A stretch of DNA of 64,000 nt from Homarus americanus. Taxonomy: Eukaryota; Arthropoda; Malacostraca; Decapoda; Nephropidae. Position numbers and translations under genes: made by a program. Below are positions 52,490 to 62,589 of the stretch, piece after piece. How positions within the stretch are numbered: position 1 is the stretch's first letter; each line of letters begins with the position of its first letter. Under the pieces are notes generated by a model, which saw only the letters and a program-made list of their open reading frames with translations, ran no database searches and was not told the origin of the DNA. Location of the stretch: NCBI RefSeq assembly GCF_018991925.1, contig NW_024756914.1:4278132-4342131 (forward strand), written 5' to 3'.

Positions 52490-53035
52490 CTCCCTCCCTC
52501 CCTCCCAATCTCCAGTGAAGCCGCCCGCCGCCCGCCTAAGGCCGCCCCTCCGCCGACCCGCCATAAGGGTGGAAGACGCCCCGGGACCCTGAGACACCCC
52601 CACCCCGCCCTTGGACTCCGTAAATCCACCACCAACCTACTAATTTTTGTCATATTTCTCCCGCGATTACCGTCATTGCGCGATGCATCCGTAATTTGCC
52701 GCGCGAGGTTTTTTTTTTTAATATATATATCGCGAGGAGACTGCCATTGTTTTTTTGTGTTTTTCCCTGGGTTGGTCTGCAGCGTCGGAGCTGTTAAGGT
52801 TATAAATCAGACTTTAATTACATTGTACGTTGTGTCGAAGCTAATCGGTGCATTCAGGGCCGCCGGAGAAGACCCGCGGATAAACCGAACTCCGCTTATA
52901 CCGTCCCCTTCCACCCTCTAAGCGGTGTGGGACGGAGAGCCGGCGAACGGACACAGGTTCAGACAGGAGGGAGCGAGCGGCCGGCCAGCGTTCCTGGAGG
53001 TCTCTTAACCCTTTCGTGTCGCGTCTAATAGACAT
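52490..53035. other. Most GC-rich, CpG-containing unique region
   Basis: GCCGCCCGCCGCCCGCC near 52518 and GCGAGCGGCCGGCC near 52970 bracket mixed sequence. Forward (52382-52921) and reverse (52841-53035) frames are open, but neither shows a recognisable domain and they overlap. A first exon or CpG-island-like promoter is possible but not demonstrated. Confidence 0.35.
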
Positions 53036-53089
53036 ATTTCACACGCTAATGATTTCATTCATTCATTTCAAGAGGCGGTGTGGTTGTAC

Positions 53090-53920
53090 GCCAGGCGTCC
53101 GCTCCACTCTCGCCCCTATTGTGTTTACATAACCCAGCGCGGCGCCTTGTGGGCTACCAGATCACTTTTAACTGTACGGCGGCGTTTACACCTGTTTTAC
53201 CTGTTTACCTGTTTTACACCTCCATTGTGTTTACGCTAAGAATCATCGGACGGCTCTAACTGCTGTGTTTAAGCTTGATTTACACTCCCACTGTGTTTAC
53301 ATAAAGACTTATCAAGACGATTTTTACAGCTGCGATTACACTTGTTTTATAATTTCCTTGTGTTTACAGAGAGACCAACCAAGCGATGTTTACAACTAAA
53401 TACCCTCACATATTTACACACCCACTCTGTTTACACTGGTTTACACCTCACTGTGGCTAAGGTATGGTTAATCGGGAGGATTTTTACAGCGGAACTGACA
53501 TCTGTGTACGCAGGACCATTACGGTTGATGTTTACGCACCTCACTTCACAGAATACCGCAAGGTGATTTACAGCGCTACTAAACAGGAAAATTCACACGG
53601 ATAATTACTTAGATACTTACATTTACATTCATAATAAATACCACAAGATAATTTAAGGCTATTTACACTTATTACACTAACATTAAGAAAATATTTACAC
53701 TCCACTTACAAAATTATTTAAGACTATTTACGAAAACACGTTTACACCCATATTTACAAGATTTTTTACAGCCTACTTTACAGAGGCATTGATATATTTT
53801 TCAAAGCAATGGATGAAAATTTACAACTGCTTTAGCAAGATTAAAAGTTGCGTTAGCGGAGACATTTGCAAATTAAATGTTATTATACCGTAATGAAGAT
53901 AATTTATTTACAATAGTCAA
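53090..53920 (+). repeat. Cryptic TTTACA keyword region with TGTTTAC cluster
   Basis: About 22 TTTACA words occur on the plus strand. At least seven fall in TGTTTAC, the forkhead core, between 53118 and 53540. A degenerate unit of about 60 bp (CCACTGTGTTTACATAAAGA) is visible near 53220-53370. The right half keeps ATTTACA without TG. Confidence 0.75.
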
Positions 53921-53928
53921 TAAGATGC

Positions 53929-53933
<5 letters not shown>

Positions 53934-53986
<53 letters not shown>
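53934..53986 (+). repeat. (AAT)n microsatellite
   Basis: An AAT run of about 53 bp. Confidence 0.98.
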
Positions 53987-53987
<1 letters not shown>

Positions 53988-54938
53988 CAATTAATTATCA
54001 TAAATTAAAATAAAATTATCACCCAAGTAACCACAACAAAAAGAGATCAGATTTTTCACAATAACACAAATCATATTAATCATGAAATCTGAAACTAATG
54101 TCCGATTTATTTATTTTTTTACTTTTGGGTGAAATCTGGAAAGAAAATCGGAAGATACGAGATTTATTTTGTCACGTTATATGGAATTAATTAATTATAT
54201 ATCTACTGTTGTATAAAATTACTACAATAATGTATTCCGTTTGACGTAAAAATACAATAAATTATTTTGTTAGACTAAAAAATACAATACAATACGGTAC
54301 TTTATTTTACGTAAAAATACAACATATTTTTTGTTATATCAATACGCAAAATTACAACACATCAATTATTATACGCAAAAGTATACCACAAATATAACTG
54401 TATTAACTAACCCGAATATAATAAAAAAAACGCGATAACCTAACCCATATAAACTAATATACTAGAAAAAATATAATAAAAAATATATCATACCACATCA
54501 CACCTGCCCCGCATATCTACCAATATATAGCACTATTTAACACCGCAAATCCACCATTATATATTTCAAGGAGTATATTAATACCGAGTAATATAACACC
54601 GCATAGTATAATAAAACCACTATCCGATATAACTGAAGAAATATATAACAATACCAATATAACCCGAAATACCGATAACGGAATATAGCTAACTGTACTA
54701 TCCGATATATCTGAAGGAATATATATGGCAATGCTATATATTAAAACCCGATATATTTTGCCGATATACCTTTTATAACACTATAAAATGTAGCCGATAT
54801 TTTCCACCACATAACGAAGTCTCTCTCTCTCTCTCACTAATCATCTAGACTAATTTGAGTCAATTACACTTTATCCCACCTAACCTAACCACCGCTAACT
54901 ACCTCAATAACGAGCAACCCTTAACTACCAGCTGCGTA
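53987..54938. other. AT-rich cryptic repeats
   Basis: AAAATACAA/ACGTAAAAATACAA words recur at 54200-54380. CCGATATA, ATATAAC and GGAATATAT words recur at 54470-54800. A duplicated block of about 112 bp (TATCCGATATAACTGAAGAA, TATCCGATATATCTGAAGGA) lies at about 54600 and 54700. Short CT run near 54820. Confidence 0.65.
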
Positions 54939-54939
54939 G

Positions 54940-55085
54940 ACCACAAACAATATCCTCTCCCCACACTCGCCAAAATCTCCCTCATTTTTCCCCAGATTCT
55001 CCATTACTCTCCCCAGAATTTCCCTAGAATCTCCCCTATTCTACCTAAAATCTCCCCCACCCTCCCCAAAATCTCCCCCACCACT
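54940..55085 (+). repeat. CCCCAAAATCTCCCCCA-type repeat
   Basis: About eight units of 13-20 bp around (C)AGAAT or AAAATCTCCC. Confidence 0.82.
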
Positions 55086-55218
55086 GTGTACACGGGTATA
55101 ATTTCGACTATTACTCATAAATGTTTAGCCAACCTAGTCTCAATTATACGATCTGATGTGATGAATGTTAACAAGAGCATCGTAACCCATCTGAAGGGGG
55201 TTTTCTTTTCCTGTTTTA

Positions 55219-55516
55219 AGGGGTTCTGTTGTTATTTAAGGGATTATCTTGCTATTTAAGGGTTTATCGGGCTATTTAAGGGGTTTGTTGTTATTTTAAG
55301 GGGTTCTGTTGTTATTTAAGGGATTATCTTGCTATTTAAGGGTTTTTCGGGCTATTTAAGGGGTTTGTTGTTATTTTAAGGGGTTCTGTTGTTATTTAAG
55401 GGGTTCTGTTGTTATTTAAGGGATTTTCTTGCTATTTTAAGGGGTTCTGTTGTTATTTAAGGGATTATCTTGCTATTTAAGGGTTTTTCGGGCTATTTAA
55501 GGGGTTTGTTGTTATT
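55219..55516 (+). repeat. 20 bp monomers of four types in an 80 bp higher-order repeat
   Basis: Types are A GGGTTCTGTTGTTATTTAAG, B GGATTATCTTGCTATTTAAG, C GGTTTTTCGGGCTATTTAAG and D GGGTTTGTTGTTATTTTAAG. The order is ABCD-ABCD-AAB-ABCD, with only a few base differences between like types. Confidence 0.96.
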
Positions 55517-55529
55517 GAATTGTTCCTAT

Positions 55530-56025
55530 GTTTGCCCTCCCTCACCCCCTCCTCACTTCCCCTCCCAAACGTCTCCCTCACCCCTTCCTTTCCCCTCCCT
55601 CATCATTTCTCCCCCCCACCCTCCCTTATCTCCTCAACTCCTCTTTTAAATACTTCTCAACAAACTGCCTAACGACCATTAGCGGCTAAACGACCATGGT
55701 ATAAGGCAATCACCATTCAAGGATTAAAAGGCGTTCACCCCTTTGTATTAATTCACACGTACCCAAGTCCCCCTTTTAAAAGATATAACGTAAACACAGT
55801 AATGCCGCCCCCTCCTCCCCACCTCATCCCCCTCCCCACCGTTCGATAATTGAGCTGCGCGTTTTTCCTCCCTCTCTCCCCCCCCATCTTTTCCTCTCTA
55901 ACCTCTTTCCCCTTCCCCACCCCTTTTCTCATTTTCCGTTTCTCTCCCCCACCCTCTTTTTCCTCCCACCCCCTCCCCTACTTCCCTTTGCCACTCCGCC
56001 TCCCTATTCACCTCCCCTTCCCCAA
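55530..56025 (+). repeat. C/T-rich patches
   Basis: CCTCACCCC-like words at 55535-55640 and 55860-56020, separated by unique DNA. Confidence 0.7.
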
Positions 56026-56150
56026 ACGGTTGTCAACAAACGATCTAATGACCATTAGCGGTTATTCGATGATTGTGTTCAGTAATTACCATCTGAACTT
56101 ATAAATTATGACTTCAATAACACGGTAGGTAATTAAGGGGCGTAACCCAT
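55650..56150 (+). repeat. About 376 bp period duplication
   Basis: CAACAAACTGCCTAACGACC and CAACAAACGATCTAATGACC, both followed by ATTAGCGG, start at 55658 and 56034. Both are preceded by pyrimidine-rich DNA. Further weak matches follow (GGCGTTCACCC and GGCGTAACCC). Confidence 0.75.
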
Positions 56151-56154
56151 TTAC

Positions 56155-56159
<5 letters not shown>

Positions 56160-56199
<40 letters not shown>
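56160..56199 (+). repeat. (CT)n microsatellite
   Basis: A CT run of about 40 bp. Confidence 0.98.
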
Positions 56200-56205
<6 letters not shown>

Positions 56206-56372
56206 CTATCAATTTATCTGCTAATCTAAATGTTACGAACCCTAACGTAGTTGAACCTAATTTAATCTGACCAAACGTACTCTAACCTAACCACCAATTA
56301 GACCCCTTGCTAATTGGTCCCCCGGTAGTTACAAATAAACAAGTATTAACATTACAAACTAACTCTTAACTA
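56200..56372. other. Unique sequence
   Basis: No feature seen. Confidence 0.4.
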
Positions 56373-56375
56373 CCT

Positions 56376-56418
<43 letters not shown>
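56373..56418 (+). repeat. (TG)n microsatellite
   Basis: A TG run of about 44 bp. Confidence 0.98.
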
Positions 56419-56419
<1 letters not shown>

Positions 56420-56800
56420 ATTAGTAGTCAAGGGTACACACACCCAGACTCATTAATCCCACAAACTTATTAATTAGGATACTCACCTGTAATTAGTGGT
56501 GATCCTAAGGCATTGTCAAACTACCTGTGTGTGTCATTTGAGTGCTAACTATCACTATGCTCGTTTATGTGTGTAATTGGCCTGGATAATAACAGACTGT
56601 CCTTGTAACAACACTCGCAATAACTCAAGAACCTTACCAGTGATTAATGTTATTTGGGGGGGGGGGGTTAAAACGAGCGAATTACCTTTATTGATTATAT
56701 AAGTGATTGAGTCGAGTCAGGTTTCATTCGGCTCGTAACTCCGACTCATCTGAAGTCAATCACAATATTTAACGAATCTAATTTTGTTCCGTTTTATGGA
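56419..56800. other. Unique sequence
   Basis: A G run near 56656-56667. No gene seen. Confidence 0.45.
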
Positions 56801-56801
56801 G

Positions 56802-56936
56802 TCACCTAAAGATTCACCCCACGAGCTTATTTCACCTTTAGATCTGCCACAGCTTACTTTACCTGGAGATTTTCTCATCCCCAAGCTTAATGTACCTGAG
56901 AATTCGTCATCCCCAGCTTATTTCACTTGAAGATTA
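56802..56936 (-). repeat. Four degenerate copies of the dispersed TTCAGGTGAAATAAG element
   Basis: On the plus strand CACCTAAAGATT, CACCTTTAGATC, TACCTGGAGATT and CACTTGAAGATTAA recur with AGCTTATTTCA/AGCTTACTTTA/AGCTTAATGTA, spaced about 35-45 bp. The reverse complement matches 34407-34487. Confidence 0.78.
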
Positions 56937-56952
56937 AATATCATAATACACA

Positions 56953-56994
56953 CTAACCTAACCTAACCTAACCTAACCTAACCTAACCTAACCT
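56953..56994 (-). repeat. (CCTAA)n interstitial tract
   Basis: Eight perfect CCTAA units, next to the dispersed-element cluster. Confidence 0.94.
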
Positions 56995-57004
56995 GATCCT
57001 CCAG

Positions 57005-57185
57005 CTATAGTGTTTACAATTTACAAACAATCATTATTGTTTACGGTAGAAAAAGCCCTTGTTTATCGTAGTCTGTTTACTTATAGACGATCTTCGACAT
57101 AAACAACTCCTCCAACCATATTCTCACGGGTTACAAACAAGATTTTATTGTCTACCCGTCCAACACGTATTAGCAAACAAACAAA
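57005..57185. promoter_or_regulatory. Forkhead-like core cluster
   Basis: TGTTTAC at about 57010, 57038 and 57068, plus TGTTTATC, ATAAACA and ACAAACAA words. AT-rich context makes chance or decayed repeat the simplest explanation. Confidence 0.3.
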
Positions 57186-57251
57186 CACCACATTAAAAAT
57201 ACCTTATAATTACATACAGTTAAAACACTCAATTAATAACAACTCGTAAAA

Positions 57252-57252
<1 letters not shown>

Positions 57253-57293
<41 letters not shown>
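57253..57293 (+). repeat. (AC)n microsatellite
   Basis: An AC run of about 41 bp. Confidence 0.98.
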
Positions 57294-57295
<2 letters not shown>

Positions 57296-57487
57296 ATGGA
57301 CTTAAAAAAAATGGCTTTAAAACACCTAATACTCACAAACATGAACCAAAACAGCATATGGTGACGCTAACCACAAAACACACACTACCACACCACCACA
57401 AACTAACCAGATCACACCCACCAAAGTACTCGTTCCTCCTACTCCTGGCCACACTACTACACCACCTCCTCTCAACCATAAAATGAC

Positions 57488-57672
57488 ACTACCACCACCA
57501 CCACCACCAACTACCACCTCTACTACTACTACTACTACTACTACTACTATTACTACTACTCCTTCTATTATTACTACTACTACCACCTCCACTACCACCA
57601 TCCCAACTATCACCCTCACCACCACCACAACCATCACCCTCACTACCACCACCACTATCACCACTACTACTA
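57488..57672 (+). repeat. (ACC)/(ACT) trinucleotide tract
   Basis: CACCACCACC then CTACTACTACTA then ACCACCATC words. Thr- and Val-rich frames are repeat translations. Confidence 0.95.
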
Positions 57673-57799
57673 GCATCATCATCAGCTCCTTAAGCACGAT
57701 CCAGGTAACCAGCCAGTGTTACAAATGAGCACCTTGGACAACTACCTCGTCTCCCCCCGCGGCGCCGTCTAACAACCATCACTAACTACCGCTTACCAC

Positions 57800-57960
57800 C
57801 GCTATCACCTCAACCGTAACCACTACCACCACCATCATCATCATCATCTTGCCGCGACCCCCCCTCATCATCTTGCCGCGACCCCCCCCCTCCCCTCTGA
57901 CCAACCAACCCCCCCACCTCCCCGACCCCACCCCACCCACCACCTTCTCCAAGCTAACCT
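57800..57960 (+). repeat. ATCATCATCTTGCCGCGACC duplication and C-rich patch
   Basis: Two copies of TCATCATCTTGCCGCGACCC, then CCAACC/CACCCC words. Confidence 0.85.
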
Positions 57961-57992
57961 CCACTGCAGACTGAGAGTTGAAGGATTATTAT

Positions 57993-57993
<1 letters not shown>

Positions 57994-58052
<59 letters not shown>
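57994..58052 (+). repeat. (CT)n microsatellite
   Basis: A CT run with one CCTC break. Confidence 0.97.
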
Positions 58053-58053
<1 letters not shown>

Positions 58054-58249
58054 CTTACAAATCAGAATAAATCGAACGCGACCAATCACAATCAGATACA
58101 ATCTCAAGCTAATACACACAATAAGGGCCAATTAGAGGAAGCGGTCCAGGATATCAAAATATTTGTTAACCCCTTGCCTCAGCGTCCCCCCCTCCCCACT
58201 CCCTCCACACGTACAATTGTGTTAATTAATCAATACTGGTTTTAAGGTT

Positions 58250-58345
58250 TTAAGATAATAATTATGACGATGATAATTATAGTATTATAACAATGCCGGT
58301 GTTAAGATGATGATGATAACGATAATAATGATGATGATAAAGTAA
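58250..58345 (+). repeat. Degenerate GATAATAATTATGATGATG
   Basis: GATGATAAT words, a decayed trinucleotide-like tract. Confidence 0.8.
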
Positions 58346-58372
58346 TACTATAAGAACAACAACACTAATAGT

Positions 58373-58373
<1 letters not shown>

Positions 58374-58423
<50 letters not shown>

Positions 58424-58432
58424 GTGGTGGTC
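58374..58432 (+). repeat. (ATG)n microsatellite
   Basis: An ATG run of about 48 bp passing into GGTGGTGG. A poly-Met frame results. Confidence 0.97.
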
Positions 58433-58495
58433 AAATCTCTTACCATTACCAAAAAATTAACCACATCCAGAAAACTCAAAATAATGTTTCTTTCT

Positions 58496-58700
58496 ACAGG
58501 TACAGGTACAAGCCCATGTACAGGTGCAAGCCCATGTACAGGTGTAAGTCCAGGTACAGGTACAGGTACAGGTACAGGTACAGGTACAGGTACAGGTCCA
58601 GGTCCAGGTACAGGCTCAGGTACAAGCCCAGGTACAGGTACAGGTCCAGGTACAGGTACAGGTCCAGGTACAGGTACAAGCCCAGGTACAGTCAGGGTAA
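58496..58700 (+). repeat. (AGGTAC)n/(AGGTCC)n hexanucleotide array
   Basis: AGGTACAGGTAC with AGGTCC and AAGCCC variants, about 32 hexamers. The Gly-Thr/Arg-Tyr/Val-Pro frames are repeat translations. Confidence 0.95.
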
Positions 58701-58814
58701 AAAAAGGCCCTGTTTGCTGTCCCTCCCATCTCTGAACTCCAAGACTTATGAACCAGTGACTCCGAGACGGCACACGGTTGCTTCACCTATGGGTTACCTC
58801 GCCCACACATACCC

Positions 58815-58985
58815 CCGTCTGTTTCTTGTCTGTCTTCCTGTTATTCTGTCTGCCTGTTTGTTATTCTGTCTATCTGTTTGTCTGTCTGTTATTGTTATTT
58901 TGCCTGTCTGTCTGTCTGTTCTTGTCTGTATTTACCGTATAAAATCTTGTCTGTCTGTAGTCTAACTTTCTGGTCTGTTTCTTGT
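58815..58985 (+). repeat. Degenerate TGTCTGTC repeat
   Basis: GTCTGTCTGT and TTATTCTGTCTG words. Confidence 0.88.
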
Positions 58986-59034
58986 CTGTCTGTCAATGTC
59001 TTGTTCATCTGTCTTATTCACTCTTTTATCTTTG

Positions 59035-59880
59035 TGTCTGCCACCCTGTCTGCTGGCCCCTCTGTCTGCCACCCTGTCTGCTGGCTCCTCTGTCTGCAAA
59101 CCTGCCTGCTGGCCCCTCTGTCTGCCAACCTGCCTGCTGGCCCCTCTGTCTGCCAACCTGCCTGCTGGCCACTCTGTCTGCCAGCCTGCCCTGCTGGCCT
59201 CCTGTCTGTAACCTGCCTGCTGGCCCTCTGTCCTGTGAAAACCTGCCTGCTGGCCCTCTGTCTGCCAACCCCACCTGCTGGCCACTCTGTCCTGCTTCCC
59301 TGCTGGCCCCTCTGTCCTGCCAGCCTGCCTGCTGGCCACTCTGTCTGCCAACCTGCCTGCTGGCCACTCTGTCTGCCAGCCTGCCTGCTGGCCCTCATCT
59401 GCCAACCTGCCTGCTGGCCCCTCTGTCCTGCCAACCTGCCTGCTGGCCTCAGTCCTGTAGCCTGCTGCTGGCCCCTCTGTCTGCCAACCTGCCTGCTGGC
59501 CACTCTGTCTGCCAACCTGCCTGCTGGCCACTCAGTCTGCCAACCACCTGCTGGCCCCTCTGTGCAACCTGCCTGCTGGCCCTCCAGTCTGCCAACCTGC
59601 CTGCTGGCCCTCTGTCTGCCAGCCTGCCTGCTGGCCCTCCTGTCTGCCAGCCTGCTGCTGGCCCTCTGTCTGCCCAGCCTGCACTGCTTCCAGCCTCTGT
59701 CTGCCAACCTGCCTGCTGGCCTCTGTCCTGCCAACCTGCCTGCTGGCCACTCTGTCTCTTAGCCTGTCTGCTGGCCCCTCTGTCTGCCACCCTGTCTGCT
59801 GGCTCCTCTGTCTGCAAACCTGCCTGCTGGCCCCTCTGTCTGCCAACCTGCCTGCTGGCCCCTCTGTCTGTCTCACTTCC
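59035..59880 (+). repeat. 28 bp minisatellite, about 30 copies
   Basis: The unit is CTGTCTGCCAACCTGCCTGC plus TGGCCCCT. The bases 59045-59152 recur exactly at 59763-59870 (108 bp, offset 718), so both array ends carry the same four-unit block. Internal copies vary in C-run length. Forward (294 and 317 codons) and reverse frames are repeat translations that shift phase. Confidence 0.97.
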
Positions 59881-59954
59881 TACTTGGCAAACCCCGTTAA
59901 ATAAAAATCAACCTCGAGATCACAAAGATATTTAAAAAAAAATATTTCCTTTAG

Positions 59955-60080
59955 TGACGTCACAAGAGGAATATGGTCCCCAAAATTCTCTATGGGTAAT
60001 AAACATCGATGACGTCACTCAAGATCCAGTGACCAATAACATTACGGTTAATAAAATATATAAATCAGGTATATAAATAG
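59955..60080 (+). promoter_or_regulatory. Promoter-like CRE-CRE-CCAAT-TATA cluster
   Basis: Two perfect CRE palindromes TGACGTCA lie at 59955 and 60010, 55 bp apart. CCAAT follows at 60033 and TATA-like TATATAAAT and TATAAATA at about 60056 and 60072. Order and spacing fit a plus-strand RNA polymerase II promoter starting near 60100. CREs bind CREB/ATF-type factors (established). No initiator or gene is confirmed downstream. Confidence 0.4.
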
Positions 60081-60147
60081 ATATAATATGTAGAAGACAA
60101 AATAAACATTTATAAACGATAAATATTTCTATATATATATTTATTTA

Positions 60148-60545
60148 TTGATAGAAATGTATATATTCTTTACCAGAGAATTCGCAGTCTCTCTTTCTCT
60201 GTCTCGTCACTGGAAACCTTCTCGTTTGGAAATCACGTACAAGTTTTATTTTACAGGTGGATATTCAAACGCGTCCGAGCAAGCTACATGTCCGTGTTCT
60301 TGTCACTGGTCAAAACTTTGTCCTCTGGGTCACTCACCACCAACAGCAAACGTTTCGTCGCTCTTATCGAGGCCACCCACCAATCAACGTTTGTCGCCCG
60401 TGTCTCGTGTTTGCGTCTCTCTCTCTCTCTGTTTACAAATTTTTCCTTTCTTTTTTTTGGGGGGGGGAGGGGTGGTGGTGGATCTCTCAAGGGCATCTCA
60501 ATTGTTGGTTTCCTGATGGTGGGTGAAAATTAATCCGTTTTCCTC
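60148..60545 (+). other. Unique region downstream of the promoter-like cluster
   Basis: All three forward frames and one reverse frame are open across about 60257-60420, which is GC-balanced. An acceptor-like TTTTATTTTACAG ends at 60256, and CAG-GTGGAT could instead be a donor. None of the translations resembles a family I know, so no CDS is called. Confidence 0.25.
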
Positions 60546-60559
60546 GATATTCACATTTA

Positions 60560-60930
60560 TTTTGTCCTCGTGGGGGTTTTGAAGGGGTTAGTTATCCTCG
60601 TGGTGGTTCCTCAAGGGGTTTAGTTGTCCTCGTGGTGGTTCCTGAAGGGGTTTAGTTGTCCTCGTGGGGGTTTTGAAGGGGGTTAGTTGTCCTCGTGGTG
60701 GTTCTGAAGGGGTTAGTTGTCCTCGTGGTGGTTCTGAAGGGGTTTAGTTGTCCTCGTGGTGGTTCCTGAAGGGGTTGGTGTCCTCGAGGTGGTTCTGAAA
60801 GGGGTTAGTTGTCCTCGAGGTGGTTCTGAAAGGGGTTAGTTGTCCTCGAGATGGTTCCTGAAGGGGTTAGTTGTCCTCGAGGTGGTTCTGAAGGGGTTAG
60901 TTGTCCTCGTGGTTCCATAAAGTTAGTTGT
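60560..60930 (+). repeat. 31 bp minisatellite, about 11 copies
   Basis: The unit is GTTAGTTGTCCTCGTGGTGG plus TTCCTGAAGGG. A left block has GTGGTGG or GTGGGGG and a right block GAGGTGG, so variants are grouped by position. Confidence 0.95.
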
Positions 60931-61084
60931 TCTTGCAGCTAAACAAACGCTGAAGTCAATCGTTGCTTCGTGGCCGTGAAATCACTGCCAGAGCGAGCAA
61001 TCAGCAGCGTCAGGTGTTCCCTTTACCACGCAGTGATGCAATTAAGGAACCTCCGCCAGGCTAACGTACGCCAGTCTTTATAGC

Positions 61085-61262
61085 AAATCGAAACGTTTGT
61101 GTCCTAAAAGCCACTTAAACGTTCATATTCACGTGACTAATAAAAAAAACGTTATCTTCAAGTGGCCAGATTATAAAATGTTAATCTCCACGTGGCCACA
61201 CAAACGTTCATCTCCACGTGGCCACACAAACGTTCATCTCCACGTGGCCACAAACGTTGCCT
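61085..61262 (+). repeat. 26 bp repeat with CACGTG and AACGTT palindromes
   Basis: The unit is CAAACGTTCATCTCCACGTG plus GCCACA. Three near-identical right-hand units follow two or three divergent ones starting near 61115. CACGTG occurs at 61130, 61189, 61215 and 61241. Confidence 0.9.
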
Positions 61263-61393
61263 GATGCCGCCACGTCGTGTAGCCTCGTAAACCCAAACTT
61301 TGGTCTTGGCTGAACTTTGCACGCCAACACCAAGTCTTTTTTGTTTTAGTTTTTATCCATTTTCTCCTCGCCGGCGGGGGAATTTAGCGATCA

Positions 61394-61592
<199 letters not shown>

Positions 61593-61689
61593 TTATCACA
61601 CATACAAAGTTTTCTGCCGCTTTACAATACAGGGCAGTCAGACAGACGCTGATCCTGAATTCTTAGCATTCCCAGCGCCTGCTGGGTTA

Positions 61690-61712
61690 CTACACACACA
61701 CACACACACCCC
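61690..61712 (+). repeat. Short (AC)n
   Basis: An AC run of about 20 bp. Confidence 0.93.
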
Positions 61713-61824
61713 ACTAAAATATCCTGATATTACATCATGGCAATGTGACTTCACGACGTCCTGGGATGAGCCCTGAAGAGCCTCACGGTGTCACGATTTG
61801 GGTTCACGTCCGGGGGCGTTGTAC

Positions 61825-61895
61825 AGGGGCGGAGGGAGGAAAGGGGAGGGAGGGAAGGGGGCAGGGAGGGAGGGAAGGGGGCAGGGAAGGGGGGG
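61825..61895 (+). repeat. G-rich GGGAGGGAAGGGGGCAGG repeat
   Basis: About 22 bp units, three copies, with strong G-runs. Confidence 0.88.
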
Positions 61896-62004
61896 AACAG
61901 CTGTCGAGTCATTCAACCCTTTAAGCTTGCAGCAAGCAACGGTAAAGTGTGGTGGGGGAGGTGGTCTGGCTGTCATGGTACGGGCAGACATGAGGTCCGG
62001 AAAC

Positions 62005-62255
62005 ACCACCACCACCACCACCAACACCACTACTACTACTACTACTACCACAGTCTCCACTACCACAACTACCACCGGTACCACTACTACTACCACAGTC
62101 ACCGCCACTACTACTAACACAGTCACCACCTACCAACACCACCACTCCTAATACCACCACCATAACCACCACACCACCAACAATAACACCATTACCACTC
62201 TCAACATCACCACCACTACCAACACCACCACAACCACTACCACCAACACGAGCAT
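62005..62255 (+). repeat. (ACC)/(ACT) trinucleotide tract
   Basis: ACCACC, TACTACTAC, AACACC and CAGTC(A/T)CC words. Thr-rich and Val/Gly-rich frames are repeat translations. Confidence 0.93.
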
Positions 62256-62297
62256 TGTCATTGGTCAAAGGATTAGAGGAGAGCGTCACGGTCAGTG

Positions 62298-62450
62298 AAC
62301 ACCACCACCACCACCACCATCCACACCATCCACACCACCACCACCACCATCCACACCATCACCACCATTCTCCCATCTCCAACCCAAACACCATCCCCTA
62401 CCTCCAACCACATCACCATCCCCACCACTATCATTCAACTCACCATCACA
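62298..62450 (+). repeat. CACCATCCACACCACC repeat
   Basis: CCACCACCACCATCCACACC words, grading into CATCACCATCCCC. Confidence 0.9.
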
Positions 62451-62589
62451 ACATACTCTAACTCTCTGGCACCATAAACACCATCACACAAGTCAATGAC
62501 GTACTGTTGTCCTGCATATTTTCACGTCAAGTTTGAGTTATCTAGTTAGTGAATGATAAACGAAAAACATAAGAATAGAACCAAGGATC

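Noticed and set aside
52382..52921. 179-codon forward frame
   Set aside because: Composition changes along it from Pro-rich to Phe-rich, no family is recognisable, and it overlaps an equally open reverse frame. Kept only as an unassigned GC-rich region.
58878..59935. Cys/Leu/Pro-rich forward frames of 294 and 317 codons and Gln/Gly/Arg-rich reverse frames
   Set aside because: All are translations of the 28 bp array, which is not a multiple of three. They overlap on both strands and break at single-base C-run changes.
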